A stretch of 64,000 nt of DNA from Bacteroidota bacterium (GCA_018267915.1 JAFDXN010000011.1:1-64000), one strand, 5' to 3'; counted from the first letter of the stretch, positions 26,232 to 36,607 are shown. The notes: generated by a model from the sequence alone, not told the origin. Made by a program: numbers and translations.

Positions 26232-28835
26232 ATGAAGAAAATATACTTAGTGCTTTCAACCATCCTGCTGGCGGGTAGCGTATCTGCGCAGCCATGGATG
26301 CCTTTGAAACAAGGACCTCAGAAACTGGACGACATTGTTGCCAGGCACAAGCAACAAATGGCTTTGACGTCGGATGAGGATGGAGAACATGAATATGACC
26401 GGAGCGGTAAAGAAGTAAGAGAGGCCAAAGACCACCTGTTCCAAAAATGGGAATGGTACTGGCGGCAGCACCTGGATAAAGACGGCTATATGGTGCCTAC
26501 CATCAGGACATGGCAGGAATGGCAGAAATGGCAAAATGAGCATGCCCAGCACGCTGCAGCCAAAAGTACCGCCAACCAGTCACAATGGGCATTTGTAGGC
26601 CCCGATACATCGAATGGTGGCGGTTACTATGGCATTGGTCGTATTAACGTAGTCGCCTTCCACCCCACTGATCCTAATACCTACTGGATAGGCAGCGCAG
26701 GGGGCGGCGCCTGGAAGACAACGAACGACGGACATAGCTGGACACCCATGTACCACGATCTGCCGGTACTGGGCGTGGCCGATATTGACTACAACCCGCA
26801 AAATCCGAATACCATTTATCTCTGCACCGGCGACCGTGATGGAGGCGATACCTACAGCATCGGCGTGATGAAATCCGTAGATGGCGGCGCAACATGGAAT
26901 GCCACAGGCCTGGCACCCGATATCAGCTGGTATTTCCAATCAAATACTTTGATCATTAACCCTACCGATACAAACAATCTATTACTGGCAGCCAACTGGG
27001 GCATCTATCGCACTACCAACGGCGGACAGAGCTGGACCAACGTGCAAAACGGCGATTTCAAAGAGGTGGTTTACTGCCCGGGGCATCCGAACATCGTGTA
27101 CGCCGCCGGATCGCAGATATGGCGCTCCGCAGATAGCGGCCTGACCTGGACACAAATAACAAACGTGAGTAACGTGAACCGGGTGAGTGTTGCAGTATCT
27201 GCCGACAACCCGGCAATCGTGAAAGCAATATTCTCCACTGCCGACAATAGCGGGCTTGCGGGTATATACAGTTCCAGCGACACCGGCAACACCTTCACGG
27301 AGATATACAGCGTACCCGACTGCTCGAAAAACCTCCTTAGCTGGTCCACAGTACCGGATGCAAATTCCTGCGGGGGGCAGGGGTGGTATGACCTCTGTAT
27401 AGCGATGGACCCGGCTAATGTCAACAACGTGATAATAGGCGGAGTGAACACCTGGTACTCCACCGATGGCGGATACAACTGGACGATAGCAACTGAATGG
27501 TATACAGACAACAACTTCCCTCTGCTGCAGACCGTGCATGCGGACAAGCATTACCTGAAGTATCATCCGCTGGTGCCCGGCAAACTTTTTGAATGCTGCG
27601 ATGGAGGGATCTATTCCTGCACCGATCCGCTTAGCTTGCTATGGAGCGATAAGACCAATGGGCTTGGCATCACCGAATTTTACCGCAATGCCGTAACGGG
27701 TGTCAATCCATTTGTAATAGGCGGAGCACAAGACAATGGAACAAAGGCTGTGCGAGTTGGGCAGAGCCTCGAAATGACCGGAGGTGACGGAATGGACTGC
27801 CAGGAGGACTATGTTACCCCGTTCATTGTTTATACATCGTCGCAAAACGGCTACCTGATGCGCAGCAACGACGGAGGACAAAACTATGTATCGATATCGG
27901 ACAATGTACCCGGCAATCCCGGCGGCAGCTGGGTAACGCCCTTCTTCATCGACCCGCATGTACACACGTCTTTGTATGCGGGCTTTGATAAGCTATACTA
28001 CAGCACAGACACCGGCAACACATGGACGGCAATATCGAACGTATTTGACACGAGTCATACCATCGACAGAATAGCCCTGTCGAATACCAACATTAACAAC
28101 ATATATGTGCTGGTGAATAACAACCTGTACCGCACTACCAACTTTGGCGGATCGTGGAACCAGGTGACGGTACCTTACCCGGGCTGGATATCGGACATCG
28201 CTATCGATCCGCACGACGCCGGGCAGTTGTGGGTTACCTTCAGTTCTTACGACACCGCGAAAGTTGCCAGCTACCGGCCCTCGCAAGGAGGCTGGAGCAA
28301 TTACAGCCAGGGCTTACCCAATGTTCCTGCATCGTGCATCGTGGTGGATACCTTCAGCAAGACAAAGTATATAGGTACAGATGTCGGCGTGTTTTATCGC
28401 GATACCACAATGACGCAATGGGCCCTTTACAATAATAACCTTGCGATGCCGTCGGTTCATGTTTCCGACCTTGGGATCAATTATGTAACCAATGAAATAT
28501 GGGCAGCTACTTATGGCAGAGGCATGTGGCATTCGCCTAAAAATGAGCACCCGTTGGGCATCTCAATAGTGCCACTTGTTCTAAATGCAATGGCGATAAG
28601 CCCCAATCCTAACACCGGAAGTTTCACCGTCAGTGGCGCAGCAAGCTCATTTGGAAATAAGAAGGTGCAAGCGAGATTGGTAGACGAATCAGGACGTACA
28701 GCATGGCAGGCCCCTGCTGCTTTCAATGCGAATGGCAGCATGGATGTGCATACCAGCAATCTTGCAAAAGGGAAATACATTTTCGAAGTATCGGGTAAAG
28801 ATGTGCTGGCAAGAGCAAGTGTAATTATTTACTAA
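26232..28835 (+). CDS. Asp-box (BNR/sortilin-like) propeller protein with T9SS type A tail
   Basis: An 867-residue secreted protein. Signal peptide to about residue 20 (SVSAQ). At least nine Asp-box motifs of the form S/T-x-D/N-x-G-x-x-W/F are visible, for example TTNDGHSWT, SVDGGATWN, STDGGYNWT, STDTGNTWT and TTNFGGSWN, which mark successive blades of one or two beta-propellers (about residues 115-780). A T9SS sorting domain ends the protein: AISPNPNTGSFTV, then VIIY. Asp-box propellers occur in sialidases and in surface adhesins; the sialidase arginine triad and Tyr/Glu pair are not evident, so a binding role is more likely than catalysis. Confidence 0.9.
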   Translation: MKKIYLVLSTILLAGSVSAQPWMPLKQGPQKLDDIVARHKQQMALTSDEDGEHEYDRSGKEVREAKDHLFQKWEWYWRQHLDKDGYMVPTIRTWQEWQKWQNEHAQHAAAKSTANQSQWAFVGPDTSNGGGYYGIGRINVVAFHPTDPNTYWIGSAGGGAWKTTNDGHSWTPMYHDLPVLGVADIDYNPQNPNTIYLCTGDRDGGDTYSIGVMKSVDGGATWNATGLAPDISWYFQSNTLIINPTDTNNLLLAANWGIYRTTNGGQSWTNVQNGDFKEVVYCPGHPNIVYAAGSQIWRSADSGLTWTQITNVSNVNRVSVAVSADNPAIVKAIFSTADNSGLAGIYSSSDTGNTFTEIYSVPDCSKNLLSWSTVPDANSCGGQGWYDLCIAMDPANVNNVIIGGVNTWYSTDGGYNWTIATEWYTDNNFPLLQTVHADKHYLKYHPLVPGKLFECCDGGIYSCTDPLSLLWSDKTNGLGITEFYRNAVTGVNPFVIGGAQDNGTKAVRVGQSLEMTGGDGMDCQEDYVTPFIVYTSSQNGYLMRSNDGGQNYVSISDNVPGNPGGSWVTPFFIDPHVHTSLYAGFDKLYYSTDTGNTWTAISNVFDTSHTIDRIALSNTNINNIYVLVNNNLYRTTNFGGSWNQVTVPYPGWISDIAIDPHDAGQLWVTFSSYDTAKVASYRPSQGGWSNYSQGLPNVPASCIVVDTFSKTKYIGTDVGVFYRDTTMTQWALYNNNLAMPSVHVSDLGINYVTNEIWAATYGRGMWHSPKNEHPLGISIVPLVLNAMAISPNPNTGSFTVSGAASSFGNKKVQARLVDESGRTAWQAPAAFNANGSMDVHTSNLAKGKYIFEVSGKDVLARASVIIY

Positions 28836-28852
28836 AGAAGTTAATCTTTATG

Positions 28853-28886
28853 ATAGTCCGGCCCCTGGGCCGGACTATTTTTTTTA
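28853..28886 (+). terminator. Intrinsic terminator after the BNR gene
   Basis: Nearly perfect stem ATAGTCCGGCCC/GGGCCGGACTAT (28853-28864 with 28867-28878; the innermost pairs open as a loop) followed by nine T on the plus strand. The recN stop abuts it on the other strand. Confidence 0.9.
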
Positions 28887-30545
28887 TGCATCTACCAATT
28901 CCTTAGCATTTTGCATAGCTGCGTCGCTTGGCTGCTCGCCACCTATCATGCGGGCAATGGCGAGTACACGTTCGTCTTGTTTCAGCACCCGCACCTTAGT
29001 GGTGATACGTGCCTTGCTATCCTCGTCTTTGTACACGTAAAAATGACGCGAACCACGCGCCGCCACCTGCGGTTGGTGCGTAATGCAAATCACCTGGTGA
29101 TACTCAGAAAGATCACGCAGCAGTATGCCCACCTGCCGTGCAGCTTCACCGGAGATACCTGTATCCACCTCGTCGAAGATAAGTGTGGGCATGTGCATGG
29201 CCTTTGCGGTAAGCGATTTGATGCAAAGCATGATACGGCTCATCTCGCCGCCCGATGCTGCCTTATAAACGGGTTGAAACCTGTCACTTTTATTAGCATC
29301 GAGCAGGAATGCGACATCGTCACTGCCGATAGGGCCCGGCGACTTCGATTGTGTAATTTCGATCTCGAAACGGGCATTTGGCATGCCGACCAGGCCAAGC
29401 AACTCGGTTATCTTTTGGGCAACTACAGGTGCTGTCTTCTTACGTTGGGCCGATATCTTTTTTGCCTCTTCCTCCACTTGCTTGTAGACAGCGGATTGTT
29501 CACTTTCCAGTTTTTCAATTGTGTCGCCGAGGCTTTTGGTGGCACTTAATTCGGTCTCCAATTGTTGTTGCAAAGCGATCAATTCATCTGTCGATCGCAC
29601 TGCGTGCTTCTTTAACAGTTTGTAGCCAATGTCGATACGCTCCTGCAGTTGCTGCATGAGTTCCGCATCAAGATTCACCCTGGCCTCCACACTCTCCAAT
29701 TCAGAAGCAATATCTTTCAATTCGGCAAAGACCGAAGCCAAACGTTCCTGTAACGGATTTACATCCGCCATTACATCGCCGATGCTCTGCAGCTGTTGCG
29801 AAATGCGTTTTATTTCATTTGTCAGCGGTTGCTCGCCCTCTTCCAGTACCTGCCGGCTCGCCTGCAGCACACCAATAATGCGCTCAGCATGGCTCATTTG
29901 TTTCAGCTGTTGATCCGCATCTTCTATTTCACCCGGCTTAAAGCTTACTTGCGTTAATTCATCAAGCAGGAACTGTTTATAGTCTGCTTCTTTTTGCCAC
30001 TGGCCTTGTTGCTGCCTGTGCTCATTAAGCTGCTGCGTAAGCTTTCTATATTGCTTATATAATGCAACGTAATTTTTGACCAAAGCGCCGTTACCGGCCA
30101 GCGCATCCAGCACATCCATCTGGAAGTGATCGTCTTCGAGCGCCAGGTGGTCGAACTGCTGATGCAGGTCGACCAGGAGCGAAGTGAGCTTGTTAAGCAC
30201 AGTAAGATTGACCGGCGTGTCGTTCACAAATGCCCGTGATTTACCGCTGGTACTGATCTCGCGGCGGATAATGCACTGATCATCTTCATCCAACTCTTCT
30301 GCTCTTAAGGCTGCTTTAAAGGTGTTATTGTCTTTGACATCAAAATAGCCCTCAACAACGCATTTTTCATCCTTATTAATAAGCACAGAGCTGTCTGCCC
30401 GCTCGCCAAGGATAAGGGAAAGCGCTCCAAGGATGATACTTTTGCCCGCGCCGGTTTCACCGGTAACCGTGTTCAGATTATTGTCCGGTTCAATCACCAG
30501 GTTATCGATGATCGCATAATTCCGTATGACCAGTTTTTGAAGCAT
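28884..30545 (-). CDS. recN: DNA repair protein RecN
   Basis: A 553-residue SMC-like ATPase of recombinational double-strand break repair. Walker A GETGAGKSI is at about 29-37; long coiled coils occupy about 155-370; the C-terminal signature is KAASGGEMSRIMLCIK and Walker B is TLIFDEVDTGISGE. Length and order match the family. It is alone on its strand between the BNR gene and the RlmI-like gene, which is divergent from it; 30546-30648 would hold both promoters. Confidence 0.97.
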   Translation of the reverse strand: MLQKLVIRNYAIIDNLVIEPDNNLNTVTGETGAGKSIILGALSLILGERADSSVLINKDEKCVVEGYFDVKDNNTFKAALRAEELDEDDQCIIRREISTSGKSRAFVNDTPVNLTVLNKLTSLLVDLHQQFDHLALEDDHFQMDVLDALAGNGALVKNYVALYKQYRKLTQQLNEHRQQQGQWQKEADYKQFLLDELTQVSFKPGEIEDADQQLKQMSHAERIIGVLQASRQVLEEGEQPLTNEIKRISQQLQSIGDVMADVNPLQERLASVFAELKDIASELESVEARVNLDAELMQQLQERIDIGYKLLKKHAVRSTDELIALQQQLETELSATKSLGDTIEKLESEQSAVYKQVEEEAKKISAQRKKTAPVVAQKITELLGLVGMPNARFEIEITQSKSPGPIGSDDVAFLLDANKSDRFQPVYKAASGGEMSRIMLCIKSLTAKAMHMPTLIFDEVDTGISGEAARQVGILLRDLSEYHQVICITHQPQVAARGSRHFYVYKDEDSKARITTKVRVLKQDERVLAIARMIGGEQPSDAAMQNAKELVDA

Positions 30546-30635
30546 TTCTCCTGTACAAAAATAAGTAGCTGCGAGAATAGCAGGCAGTTGGCTATCAAAA
30601 AGATATCCCCAAAACGGCCTTTACAGGCGTTTAAC

Positions 30636-30643
30636 TACCTTTG
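30636..30643 (+). promoter_or_regulatory. -7 promoter element, start of a leaderless or near-leaderless mRNA
   Basis: TACCTTTG matches TAnnTTTG exactly and ends 5 bases before the ATG at 30649. If the transcription start is about 4 bases after the box, the leader is only about 2 bases. Confidence 0.55.
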
Positions 30644-30648
30644 CGGCC

Positions 30649-31821
30649 ATGGCGAAATTTTTTCTGCGCAAAAAAGTAGGCGACCGCGTTGTTAACGGTC
30701 ACCCCTGGATATTTGGTAATGAACTGGGCGATGTGGATGGCGAAGCCAAGGCAGGCGATATTGTTGAAGTGTACTCTTATAATGGATCATTTATCGGTAA
30801 AGGCTATTTTAACCCTGCCTCACAGATCGCGATAAGACTGGTGACGCGTGACAAAAATGAGACTGTCGACGACCAGTTTTTCTATAGGCGCATCAAGGAG
30901 GCCTGGGAATATCGCCAGCAGATAGGCTATGTGGAGAATTGCCGGCTTATTTTCGGTGAGGCGGACCAGTTACCGGCCCTTATTATAGATAAATTCAATG
31001 ATTATTTTGTCATTCAGACACTTGCGCTGGGTATCGATATCTGGAAACCCGCCATTGTGGCTGCCTTGCAAAAAATATTTAAGCCTAAGGGAATTTATGA
31101 GCGTAACGACGTGCCGGTAAGGGAATTGGAGGGCATGCAGCAGCAAAAGGGATTCTTGTCGGAGGCTTTTGATACGAATATCATCATCAATGAGAACGGC
31201 CTGAAATTTCATGTGGACATCGTAAACGGCCAGAAAACGGGTTATTTCCTCGATCAACAGGATAACCGCCGGGCGATACAGCATATAGTTAAAGATGCTG
31301 AGGTACTGGAGGCTTTTTGTTACACAGGCACATTTTCGATGCATGCCGCCCATTATGGTGCCAGGAACGTATTAGGGCTCGATATCTCCGAAACAGCTGT
31401 AGCCACCGCGCGCCGGAATGCCGAACTTAACGGCTACCAGGATATCTGTAAGTTCGATGCGGTGAATGCTTTTGACGTGCTGAAACAATGGGTTAAAGAT
31501 GGCAAGCGCTACGATGTGGTGATGCTGGACCCGCCTGCATTCACCAAGAGCAGGGAGAATATACAGAAAGCTATTACCGGTTATAAAGAGATCAACCTGC
31601 GGGGCATGAAACTGACGAAGCCGGGCGGCTTTTTAGTAACGGCCTCCTGCACTAACCTGGTTCCACCCGATCTCTTCCTGAAGACAATAGACATGGCTGC
31701 GAAAGATGCCAGGCGCAAGTTGAGGCAAGTGACCTGGCAAACGCAGGCATCGGACCACCCGATACTCTGGCACGTGCCTACTACACAATACCTTAAGTTC
31801 CTGATAGTACAAGTATTATAG
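30649..31821 (+). CDS. Class I SAM-dependent 23S rRNA methyltransferase, RlmI-like
   Basis: A 390-residue methyltransferase: N-terminal PUA domain (about 1-75, FLRKKVGDRVVNGHPWIFGNE), a linker domain, then the Rossmann MTase. Seen: NGQKTGYFLDQQDNR, the SAM-binding LEAFCYTGTFSMHAA, acidic LGLDIS and the catalytic-type DPPAFTKS. RlmI makes m5C1962 in E. coli 23S rRNA; the same family includes related rRNA targets, so the exact site is inferred. Monocistronic, with a bidirectional terminator after it and a promoter element a few bases before the ATG. Confidence 0.9.
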   Translation: MAKFFLRKKVGDRVVNGHPWIFGNELGDVDGEAKAGDIVEVYSYNGSFIGKGYFNPASQIAIRLVTRDKNETVDDQFFYRRIKEAWEYRQQIGYVENCRLIFGEADQLPALIIDKFNDYFVIQTLALGIDIWKPAIVAALQKIFKPKGIYERNDVPVRELEGMQQQKGFLSEAFDTNIIINENGLKFHVDIVNGQKTGYFLDQQDNRRAIQHIVKDAEVLEAFCYTGTFSMHAAHYGARNVLGLDISETAVATARRNAELNGYQDICKFDAVNAFDVLKQWVKDGKRYDVVMLDPPAFTKSRENIQKAITGYKEINLRGMKLTKPGGFLVTASCTNLVPPDLFLKTIDMAAKDARRKLRQVTWQTQASDHPILWHVPTTQYLKFLIVQVL

Positions 31822-31846
31822 ACCGGAAGCTAGCCGGTACAAAAGT

Positions 31847-31873
31847 AAAAGCCCCGCTGATAGCGGGGCTTTT
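31847..31873. terminator. Bidirectional intrinsic terminator
   Basis: Stem AAAAGCCCCGCT/AGCGGGGCTTTT (31847-31858 with 31862-31873) with a 3-base loop GAT. It serves the RlmI-like gene on the plus strand and the small repeat protein at 31896 on the minus strand. Confidence 0.9.
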
Positions 31874-31895
31874 ACCGTATATAAGGATAGATTTC

Positions 31896-32435
31896 TTAAA
31901 GTTGGTTGTAGATCTTAACATCCGGGCTGCGGAGTATACCGAAGAACTGGAATGTCTTATGACGATAGCCTTTCTTCAGGTACACATCAGTATCTGAATC
32001 GTCAGCTATAGATACCCAATCGGCATGCTTAGTGCCCCTCCAGCGGTAAACGGGTACATTGTTAAGGCCACGACGAGTAAGTCCATAAAACTGGAGGTGC
32101 TTGCTCGTATAACCCATTTTTATCATTTGGTCATCTGTGAATTCATCTTCGCAGATACTTGCGTGATCCTTCGTAACAGGGTTATACCATGAGTAAACAC
32201 CTACCCTGCCCGGGCCGGCATTACGGTAAGCCACAAATATTTGTGTCTTATCTTTCCATTTCCAGTTTAGCATTTGTCCGTCCTGGTACTCTCCCTCAGC
32301 AACTATAACGAATTCATTATCCTCAGCATTGTACCAACGAAAAACTCTTACCAGTTCATCGTCTTGTGCAAAACTCTTATTAGCAAGTAATACTGAAGCC
32401 AATACAGTTGTAATGAGGACGAAGGTTTTTTTCAT
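31896..32435 (-). CDS. Small secreted three-repeat protein
   Basis: A 179-residue protein with a signal peptide (cleavage near SFAQD). The mature part is three ~43-residue repeats starting V-x-x-W (VFRWYNAEDNEFVIVAE, VYSWYNPVTKDHASICE, VYRWRGTKHADWVSIAD), each ending with a GY or W-K segment and F-Y/V-G/A-L. This resembles DUF5648-type or lectin-like repeats, which form small propeller or beta-trefoil-like folds (inference). Monocistronic. No lipobox and no T9SS tail, so the periplasm is likely. Confidence 0.72.
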   Translation of the reverse strand: MKKTFVLITTVLASVLLANKSFAQDDELVRVFRWYNAEDNEFVIVAEGEYQDGQMLNWKWKDKTQIFVAYRNAGPGRVGVYSWYNPVTKDHASICEDEFTDDQMIKMGYTSKHLQFYGLTRRGLNNVPVYRWRGTKHADWVSIADDSDTDVYLKKGYRHKTFQFFGILRSPDVKIYNQL

Positions 32436-32706
32436 AATCGAGCGCTTTTTTCTTTAATTGTGTTCCAAAATACATAAAAATTTTCTTGCCCTGCAAGTGA
32501 TTGCAATAAAATTTTTTTTCTTACATTAATAATAGGCCTGCTATCCTTGCTGAAATGCACCAATTGGCGTAGCTTTGAACCCCTTTAAGTGTCAGGCTGT
32601 CAGTTAGAATTATTTGCACGCCTTTTGATACCTAAATATAGCCTAAAATCGGGTATTCAGCCTGTTCAGGAGTTTAAAACGAATATAAGCAATATAAAAC
32701 ACTAAG

Positions 32707-35700
32707 ATGATTGGTTTCCTTTCAAAATTGTTCGGCGGCAGCAAGTCTGATAAAGATGTGAAGCGCACCCAGCCCCTGGTGGCCGAGATCAACCGCGTAT
32801 ACGCCGAATTGCAACCCCTTTCGAACGACCAGCTACGTAATAAAACACAGGAGTTTCGTGCGCGAATCAAGGAGCACCTGGCTGATATCGACGCTGAAAT
32901 AGCCGCAAAAAAGGCCTCTAATGACGAACATCCCGAAGCCGAACTGCAAACAAGGGAGGCCGGCTACGAGGAACTGGACAAACTCATCAAGCGGCGCGAT
33001 GAGCAGATAGAGGTGATATTGGAGCAAATACTGCCTGAAGCCTTTGCTGTAGTGAAAGAAACAGCCCGCCGTTTCAAAGAAAACCCTGAAATGGTGGCTA
33101 CAGCCACAGAACTGGATAAGGAACTGGCTATCGGCAAGCCGCATATACGTATAGAGGGCGACAAGTCTATATTCAATAATACCTGGGATGCTGCGGGCGT
33201 GCCGGTTACCTGGAACATGGTGCACTACGATGTGCAGCTGATCGGCGGTATGACCCTGCACGAAGGTAAAATATCGGAAATGGCTACAGGTGAAGGTAAA
33301 ACCCTGGTTTCTACCCTGCCTGCCTATCTTAACGCTCTTGCCGGCGAAGGGGTACATATAGTAACGGTGAACGACTACCTGGCCCGCCGTGACCAGGAGT
33401 GGAATGGTCCGCTGTTCGAGTGGCTGGGTATCACTACCGACTGTATAGATAAGCACCAGCCTAACACGGCTGAGCGCCGCAAGGCTTATTTGGCCGACAT
33501 CACCTACGGTACCAACAACGAATTCGGTTTCGACTACCTGCGCGATAATATGGTGCACAGCCCTGAAGAAATGGTGCAGCGCAAACACCACTATGCCATG
33601 GTGGATGAGGTGGATAGCGTATTGATCGACGATGCGCGTACGCCACTGATCATCTCTGGCCCGGTGCCACGTGGCGACGAGCAGCAGTTCCATGCGTTGA
33701 AGCCACGTATCGAGCGTATTATAGAGGCGCAGAAGCGTGTTGCCAACCAGAGCCTTACTGAGGCTAAGAAACTGATAGCAGAAGGCAAAACAGATAAAGA
33801 AACCGGTGGTCTGCACCTCTACCGTGCATTCCGTGGTCTGCCTAAGAATACTGCCCTGATCAAATTCCTGAGCGAGGAAGGTAACAGGACCATATTGCAA
33901 AAGGCCGAGAACTACTACATAGGCGAGCAGCAGCGCAATATGCCTAAGGTAAACGCCGAACTGTTCTTCTCCATAGATGAAAAAAACAATAGCGTAGACC
34001 TTACTGAAAAAGGCCTTGCACTGATAACAGGATCCGGCGAAGACCCTAACTTCTTCATACTGCCCGACATAGCCACCGAGTTGACTGCGATCGAGAAAAT
34101 GGAAGTTAGTCCTGAAGAAAAAATGCAACGTAAGGATGCCCTGCTGCAGGACTACGCCATCAAGGCCGACCGTATCCATTCTGTACAGCAACTGCTCAAA
34201 GCCTACACTTTATTTGATAAAGACGTAGAGTATGTGGTGATGGACGGTAAGGTGAAGATCGTGGATGAGCAAACAGGCCGCATCCTGGATGGCCGCCGCT
34301 ATAGTGATGGTCTGCACCAGGCCATAGAAGCCAAGGAAAATGTGCAGGTAGAAGCCGCCACGCAGACATTTGCAACGGTGACGCTGCAGAACTACTTCCG
34401 TATGTACCACAAGCTGGCCGGTATGACCGGTACGGCCGAAACGGAAGCAGGCGAATTCTGGGAGATATACAAGCTGGACGTGGTGACCATACCCACGAAC
34501 ATGCCTATATCGCGCAAAGACCAGCAAGACCTTGTTTACAAGACCAAACGCGAAAAATATAAAGCTGTTATCGATGAGATCGAAGCGCTGCGTGGCGTAG
34601 GCCGCCCGGTGCTGGTGGGTACTACATCGGTGGAAGTATCGGAACTGCTGAGCCGTATGCTGCAGCAAAAGAAGATACCACACAACGTACTGAACGCTAA
34701 GCAACACGCGCGTGAAGCGACCGTAGTTGCCGAAGCGGGCCTCAGCGGAGCGGTTACCATTGCCACCAACATGGCCGGCCGTGGTACGGATATCAAGCTG
34801 GGCCCCGGCGTTAAGGAAGCAGGTGGCCTCGCCATCATCGGTACAGAGCGCCATGAAAGCCGCCGTGTAGACCGCCAGTTGCGTGGTCGTGCAGGCCGCC
34901 AGGGCGATCCGGGTACTTCGCAGTTCTTCGTATCGCTTGAAGACGACCTGATGCGCCTTTTCGGTTCTGAGCGTATATCATCGCTGATGGACAAGATGGG
35001 CCATAAGGAAGGTGAAGTGCTGCAACACAGCATGATCTCTAAATCGATAGAGCGTGCGCAGAAAAAAGTAGAAGAAAACAACTTCGGTATCCGTAAGCGC
35101 CTGCTGGAATACGATGACGTGATGAACTCGCAGCGCGATGTGATCTACAAGCGCCGCAGGCACGCCCTCTTCGGCGAACGCCTCACTATCGACCTCGACA
35201 ATGCCATGTTCGACGTATGCGAAGACCTTGCTACTCGCTTTACTGAAAGCGGGGACTATGCAGGTTTCCGTATCGAGGTGATGAAGCACCTGGCGATCGA
35301 GCCTGAGATCAGTGAAGATGAATTCAAGAGCAGCAAGCCCGAGATCATCAGCGACAAGCTTTATCATGAAGCCAAGGATTTCTATACGCGCAAATGGAAC
35401 CACATGCGCACGCAGATGGTGCCGACCCTTACCGAGATAATGAACCAGAATGGCGACCGTGTAGAGAATATCGTGATACCGTTCACAGACGGCATACGTG
35501 GCCTGCAGGTATATGCCAACCTGAAAGAAGCAGTGGCGAAAGAGGCACGTAACGTGCAGGGCGAGCTTGAAAAGCATATCACACTTGCCCTGATAGACGA
35601 TGAGTGGAAAAACCACCTGCGCGCTATGGACGACCTGCGTAACTCGGTACAGATGGCATCGTACGAGCAGAAAGACCCGCTGCTGATCTATAAGTTTGAA

Positions 35701-36033
35701 GCATTCAATCTCTTCAAGCAGATGCTGCTGGAGACCAACCAGAATATCGTGTCCTTCCTGCTGCGCTCAGGTATACCCGTGCAGGAAGCGCCGCAGCAGG
35801 CACAGCGTGTGCCTGAGCAACATACGGATATGAGCAAGATGCGTTCGAACAAGGCAGAGATAGACGCCCGCGGACAAGACTACGCTGCTGACGAGAATGA
35901 CTACTATACCGAGCCACAGGAAACTGCCGTGAAACGCACTCCGGTACAGGCAGGCCCCAAGATTGGCCGCAACGACCCCTGCCCTTGCGGCAGCGGCAAA
36001 AAGTACAAGAACTGCCACGGTAAAGGATTGTAA
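32707..36033 (+). CDS. secA: Preprotein translocase ATPase SecA
   Basis: A 1108-residue SecA, the motor that drives preproteins through SecYEG. Walker A is in MATGEGKTL (about residue 195), the DEAD-type Walker B is [15 protein letters not shown], and motif VI lies in [13 protein letters not shown]. Bacteroidota SecA is longer than the ~900-residue E. coli form by inserts in the first nucleotide-binding and preprotein-binding domains, as here. The C-terminal tail carries the zinc-binding SEC-C motif [18 protein letters not shown]. Strong terminator behind. A 270-bp gap before it (32436-32706) has no gene. Confidence 0.98.
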   Translation: MIGFLSKLFGGSKSDKDVKRTQPLVAEINRVYAELQPLSNDQLRNKTQEFRARIKEHLADIDAEIAAKKASNDEHPEAELQTREAGYEELDKLIKRRDEQIEVILEQILPEAFAVVKETARRFKENPEMVATATELDKELAIGKPHIRIEGDKSIFNNTWDAAGVPVTWNMVHYDVQLIGGMTLHEGKISEMATGEGKTLVSTLPAYLNALAGEGVHIVTVNDYLARRDQEWNGPLFEWLGITTDCIDKHQPNTAERRKAYLADITYGTNNEFGFDYLRDNMVHSPEEMVQRKHHYAMVDEVDSVLIDDARTPLIISGPVPRGDEQQFHALKPRIERIIEAQKRVANQSLTEAKKLIAEGKTDKETGGLHLYRAFRGLPKNTALIKFLSEEGNRTILQKAENYYIGEQQRNMPKVNAELFFSIDEKNNSVDLTEKGLALITGSGEDPNFFILPDIATELTAIEKMEVSPEEKMQRKDALLQDYAIKADRIHSVQQLLKAYTLFDKDVEYVVMDGKVKIVDEQTGRILDGRRYSDGLHQAIEAKENVQVEAATQTFATVTLQNYFRMYHKLAGMTGTAETEAGEFWEIYKLDVVTIPTNMPISRKDQQDLVYKTKREKYKAVIDEIEALRGVGRPVLVGTTSVEVSELLSRMLQQKKIPHNVLNAKQHAREATVVAEAGLSGAVTIATNMAGRGTDIKLGPGVKEAGGLAIIGTERHESRRVDRQLRGRAGRQGDPGTSQFFVSLEDDLMRLFGSERISSLMDKMGHKEGEVLQHSMISKSIERAQKKVEENNFGIRKRLLEYDDVMNSQRDVIYKRRRHALFGERLTIDLDNAMFDVCEDLATRFTESGDYAGFRIEVMKHLAIEPEISEDEFKSSKPEIISDKLYHEAKDFYTRKWNHMRTQMVPTLTEIMNQNGDRVENIVIPFTDGIRGLQVYANLKEAVAKEARNVQGELEKHITLALIDDEWKNHLRAMDDLRNSVQMASYEQKDPLLIYKFEAFNLFKQMLLETNQNIVSFLLRSGIPVQEAPQQAQRVPEQHTDMSKMRSNKAEIDARGQDYAADENDYYTEPQETAVKRTPVQAGPKIGRNDPCPCGSGKKYKNCHGKGL

Positions 36034-36050
36034 AAAAGTTGCTTTAACAT

Positions 36051-36086
36051 AAGAATGTCCTGCCGCATGGCAGGACATTCTTATTT
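36051..36086 (+). terminator. Intrinsic terminator after secA
   Basis: A 14-bp perfect stem AAGAATGTCCTGCC/GGCAGGACATTCTT (36051-36064 with 36069-36082), loop GCAT, then TATTT. Confidence 0.9.
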
Positions 36087-36098
36087 ACTGATTTAGCA

Positions 36099-36106
36099 TA
36101 ACTTTG
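36099..36106 (+). promoter_or_regulatory. -7 promoter element of the toxin-antitoxin-like unit
   Basis: TAACTTTG matches TAnnTTTG exactly and ends 4 bases before the antitoxin ATG at 36111, predicting a leaderless mRNA. The TAACTTTGTATAATG spacing leaves no room for a ribosome-binding site. Confidence 0.55.
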
Positions 36107-36110
36107 TATA

Positions 36111-36350
36111 ATGATAACCACTTATCATTTGAACGTAAACGAATTGTCGCTCGAATTACTTAATTCGATCAAAGCTGCATTTAAGGATAAGAATATCGAG
36201 ATTACTGTTATGGAGGCGCAGGATGATACTGAGTACTTGCTTTCGACGGAAGCTAACAAGGCACATCTTACCCAATCGATGGAACAGGTAAACAATGGTG
36301 CTGCCACCACAATGACTGTTGAAGAAATGCAGCAGAAATACGGCAAGTAA
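36111..36350 (+). CDS. Antitoxin-like protein of a Txe/YoeB-type pair
   Basis: A 79-residue acidic protein, MITTYHLNVNELSLELLNSIK start and VEEMQQKYGK end. The short N-terminal beta strand plus helix (DNA-binding, Phd/YefM or Axe-like) and disordered tail fit antitoxins of the RelE superfamily. Its stop overlaps the ATG of the adjacent toxin-like frame by one base (TAATG), the usual layout. The promoter sits directly before the ATG. Since the toxin frame contains a stop, this antitoxin may be free-standing, which is inference; the protein itself is intact. Confidence 0.7.
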   Translation: MITTYHLNVNELSLELLNSIKAAFKDKNIEITVMEAQDDTEYLLSTEANKAHLTQSMEQVNNGAATTMTVEEMQQKYGK

Positions 36351-36607
36351 TGAGGACAATCACTTTCAGCCATGCAGCCATCCATGACCTCGATGAGTGG
36401 AAGAAAACAGACCCAAAAACGTGATCCAAAATCGTTTCGTTGATTACAGAAATAGCAGCAACCCCATTCACCGGCACAGGCAAACCGGAGGCTATAAAAC
36501 ATGACCTAAAAGGAAAATGGTCAAGGCGAATCAATCATGAGCATCGGCTGGTATATGAGATAACGGATGCAACGGTGATAATTATTTCCTGCCGCTACCA
36601 TTATTAA
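36350..36607 (+). pseudogene. Txe/YoeB-type mRNA interferase with one in-frame TGA
   Basis: The frame starting at ATG 36350 reads 24 codons, hits TGA at 36422-36424, then continues in the same frame for 60 codons to TAA at 36605-36607. Before the stop: MRTITFSHAAIHDLDEWKKT. After it: TGTGKPEAIKHDLKGKWSRR, then HEHRLVYE and a C-terminal SCRYHY, all hallmark Txe/YoeB pieces including the Glu, Arg and terminal His-Tyr needed for ribosome-dependent mRNA cleavage. Full length would be about 85 residues, the family's size. A single CGA-to-TGA change (Arg codon) is the simplest explanation. Neither piece reaches 61 codons, so a length-filtered gene finder would miss it. Confidence 0.8.

Noticed and set aside
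32833..34191. A 452-codon open frame on the minus strand inside secA
   Set aside because: It lies opposite a full-length, unmistakable SecA; it has no family pattern and reflects the codon bias of the plus-strand gene.
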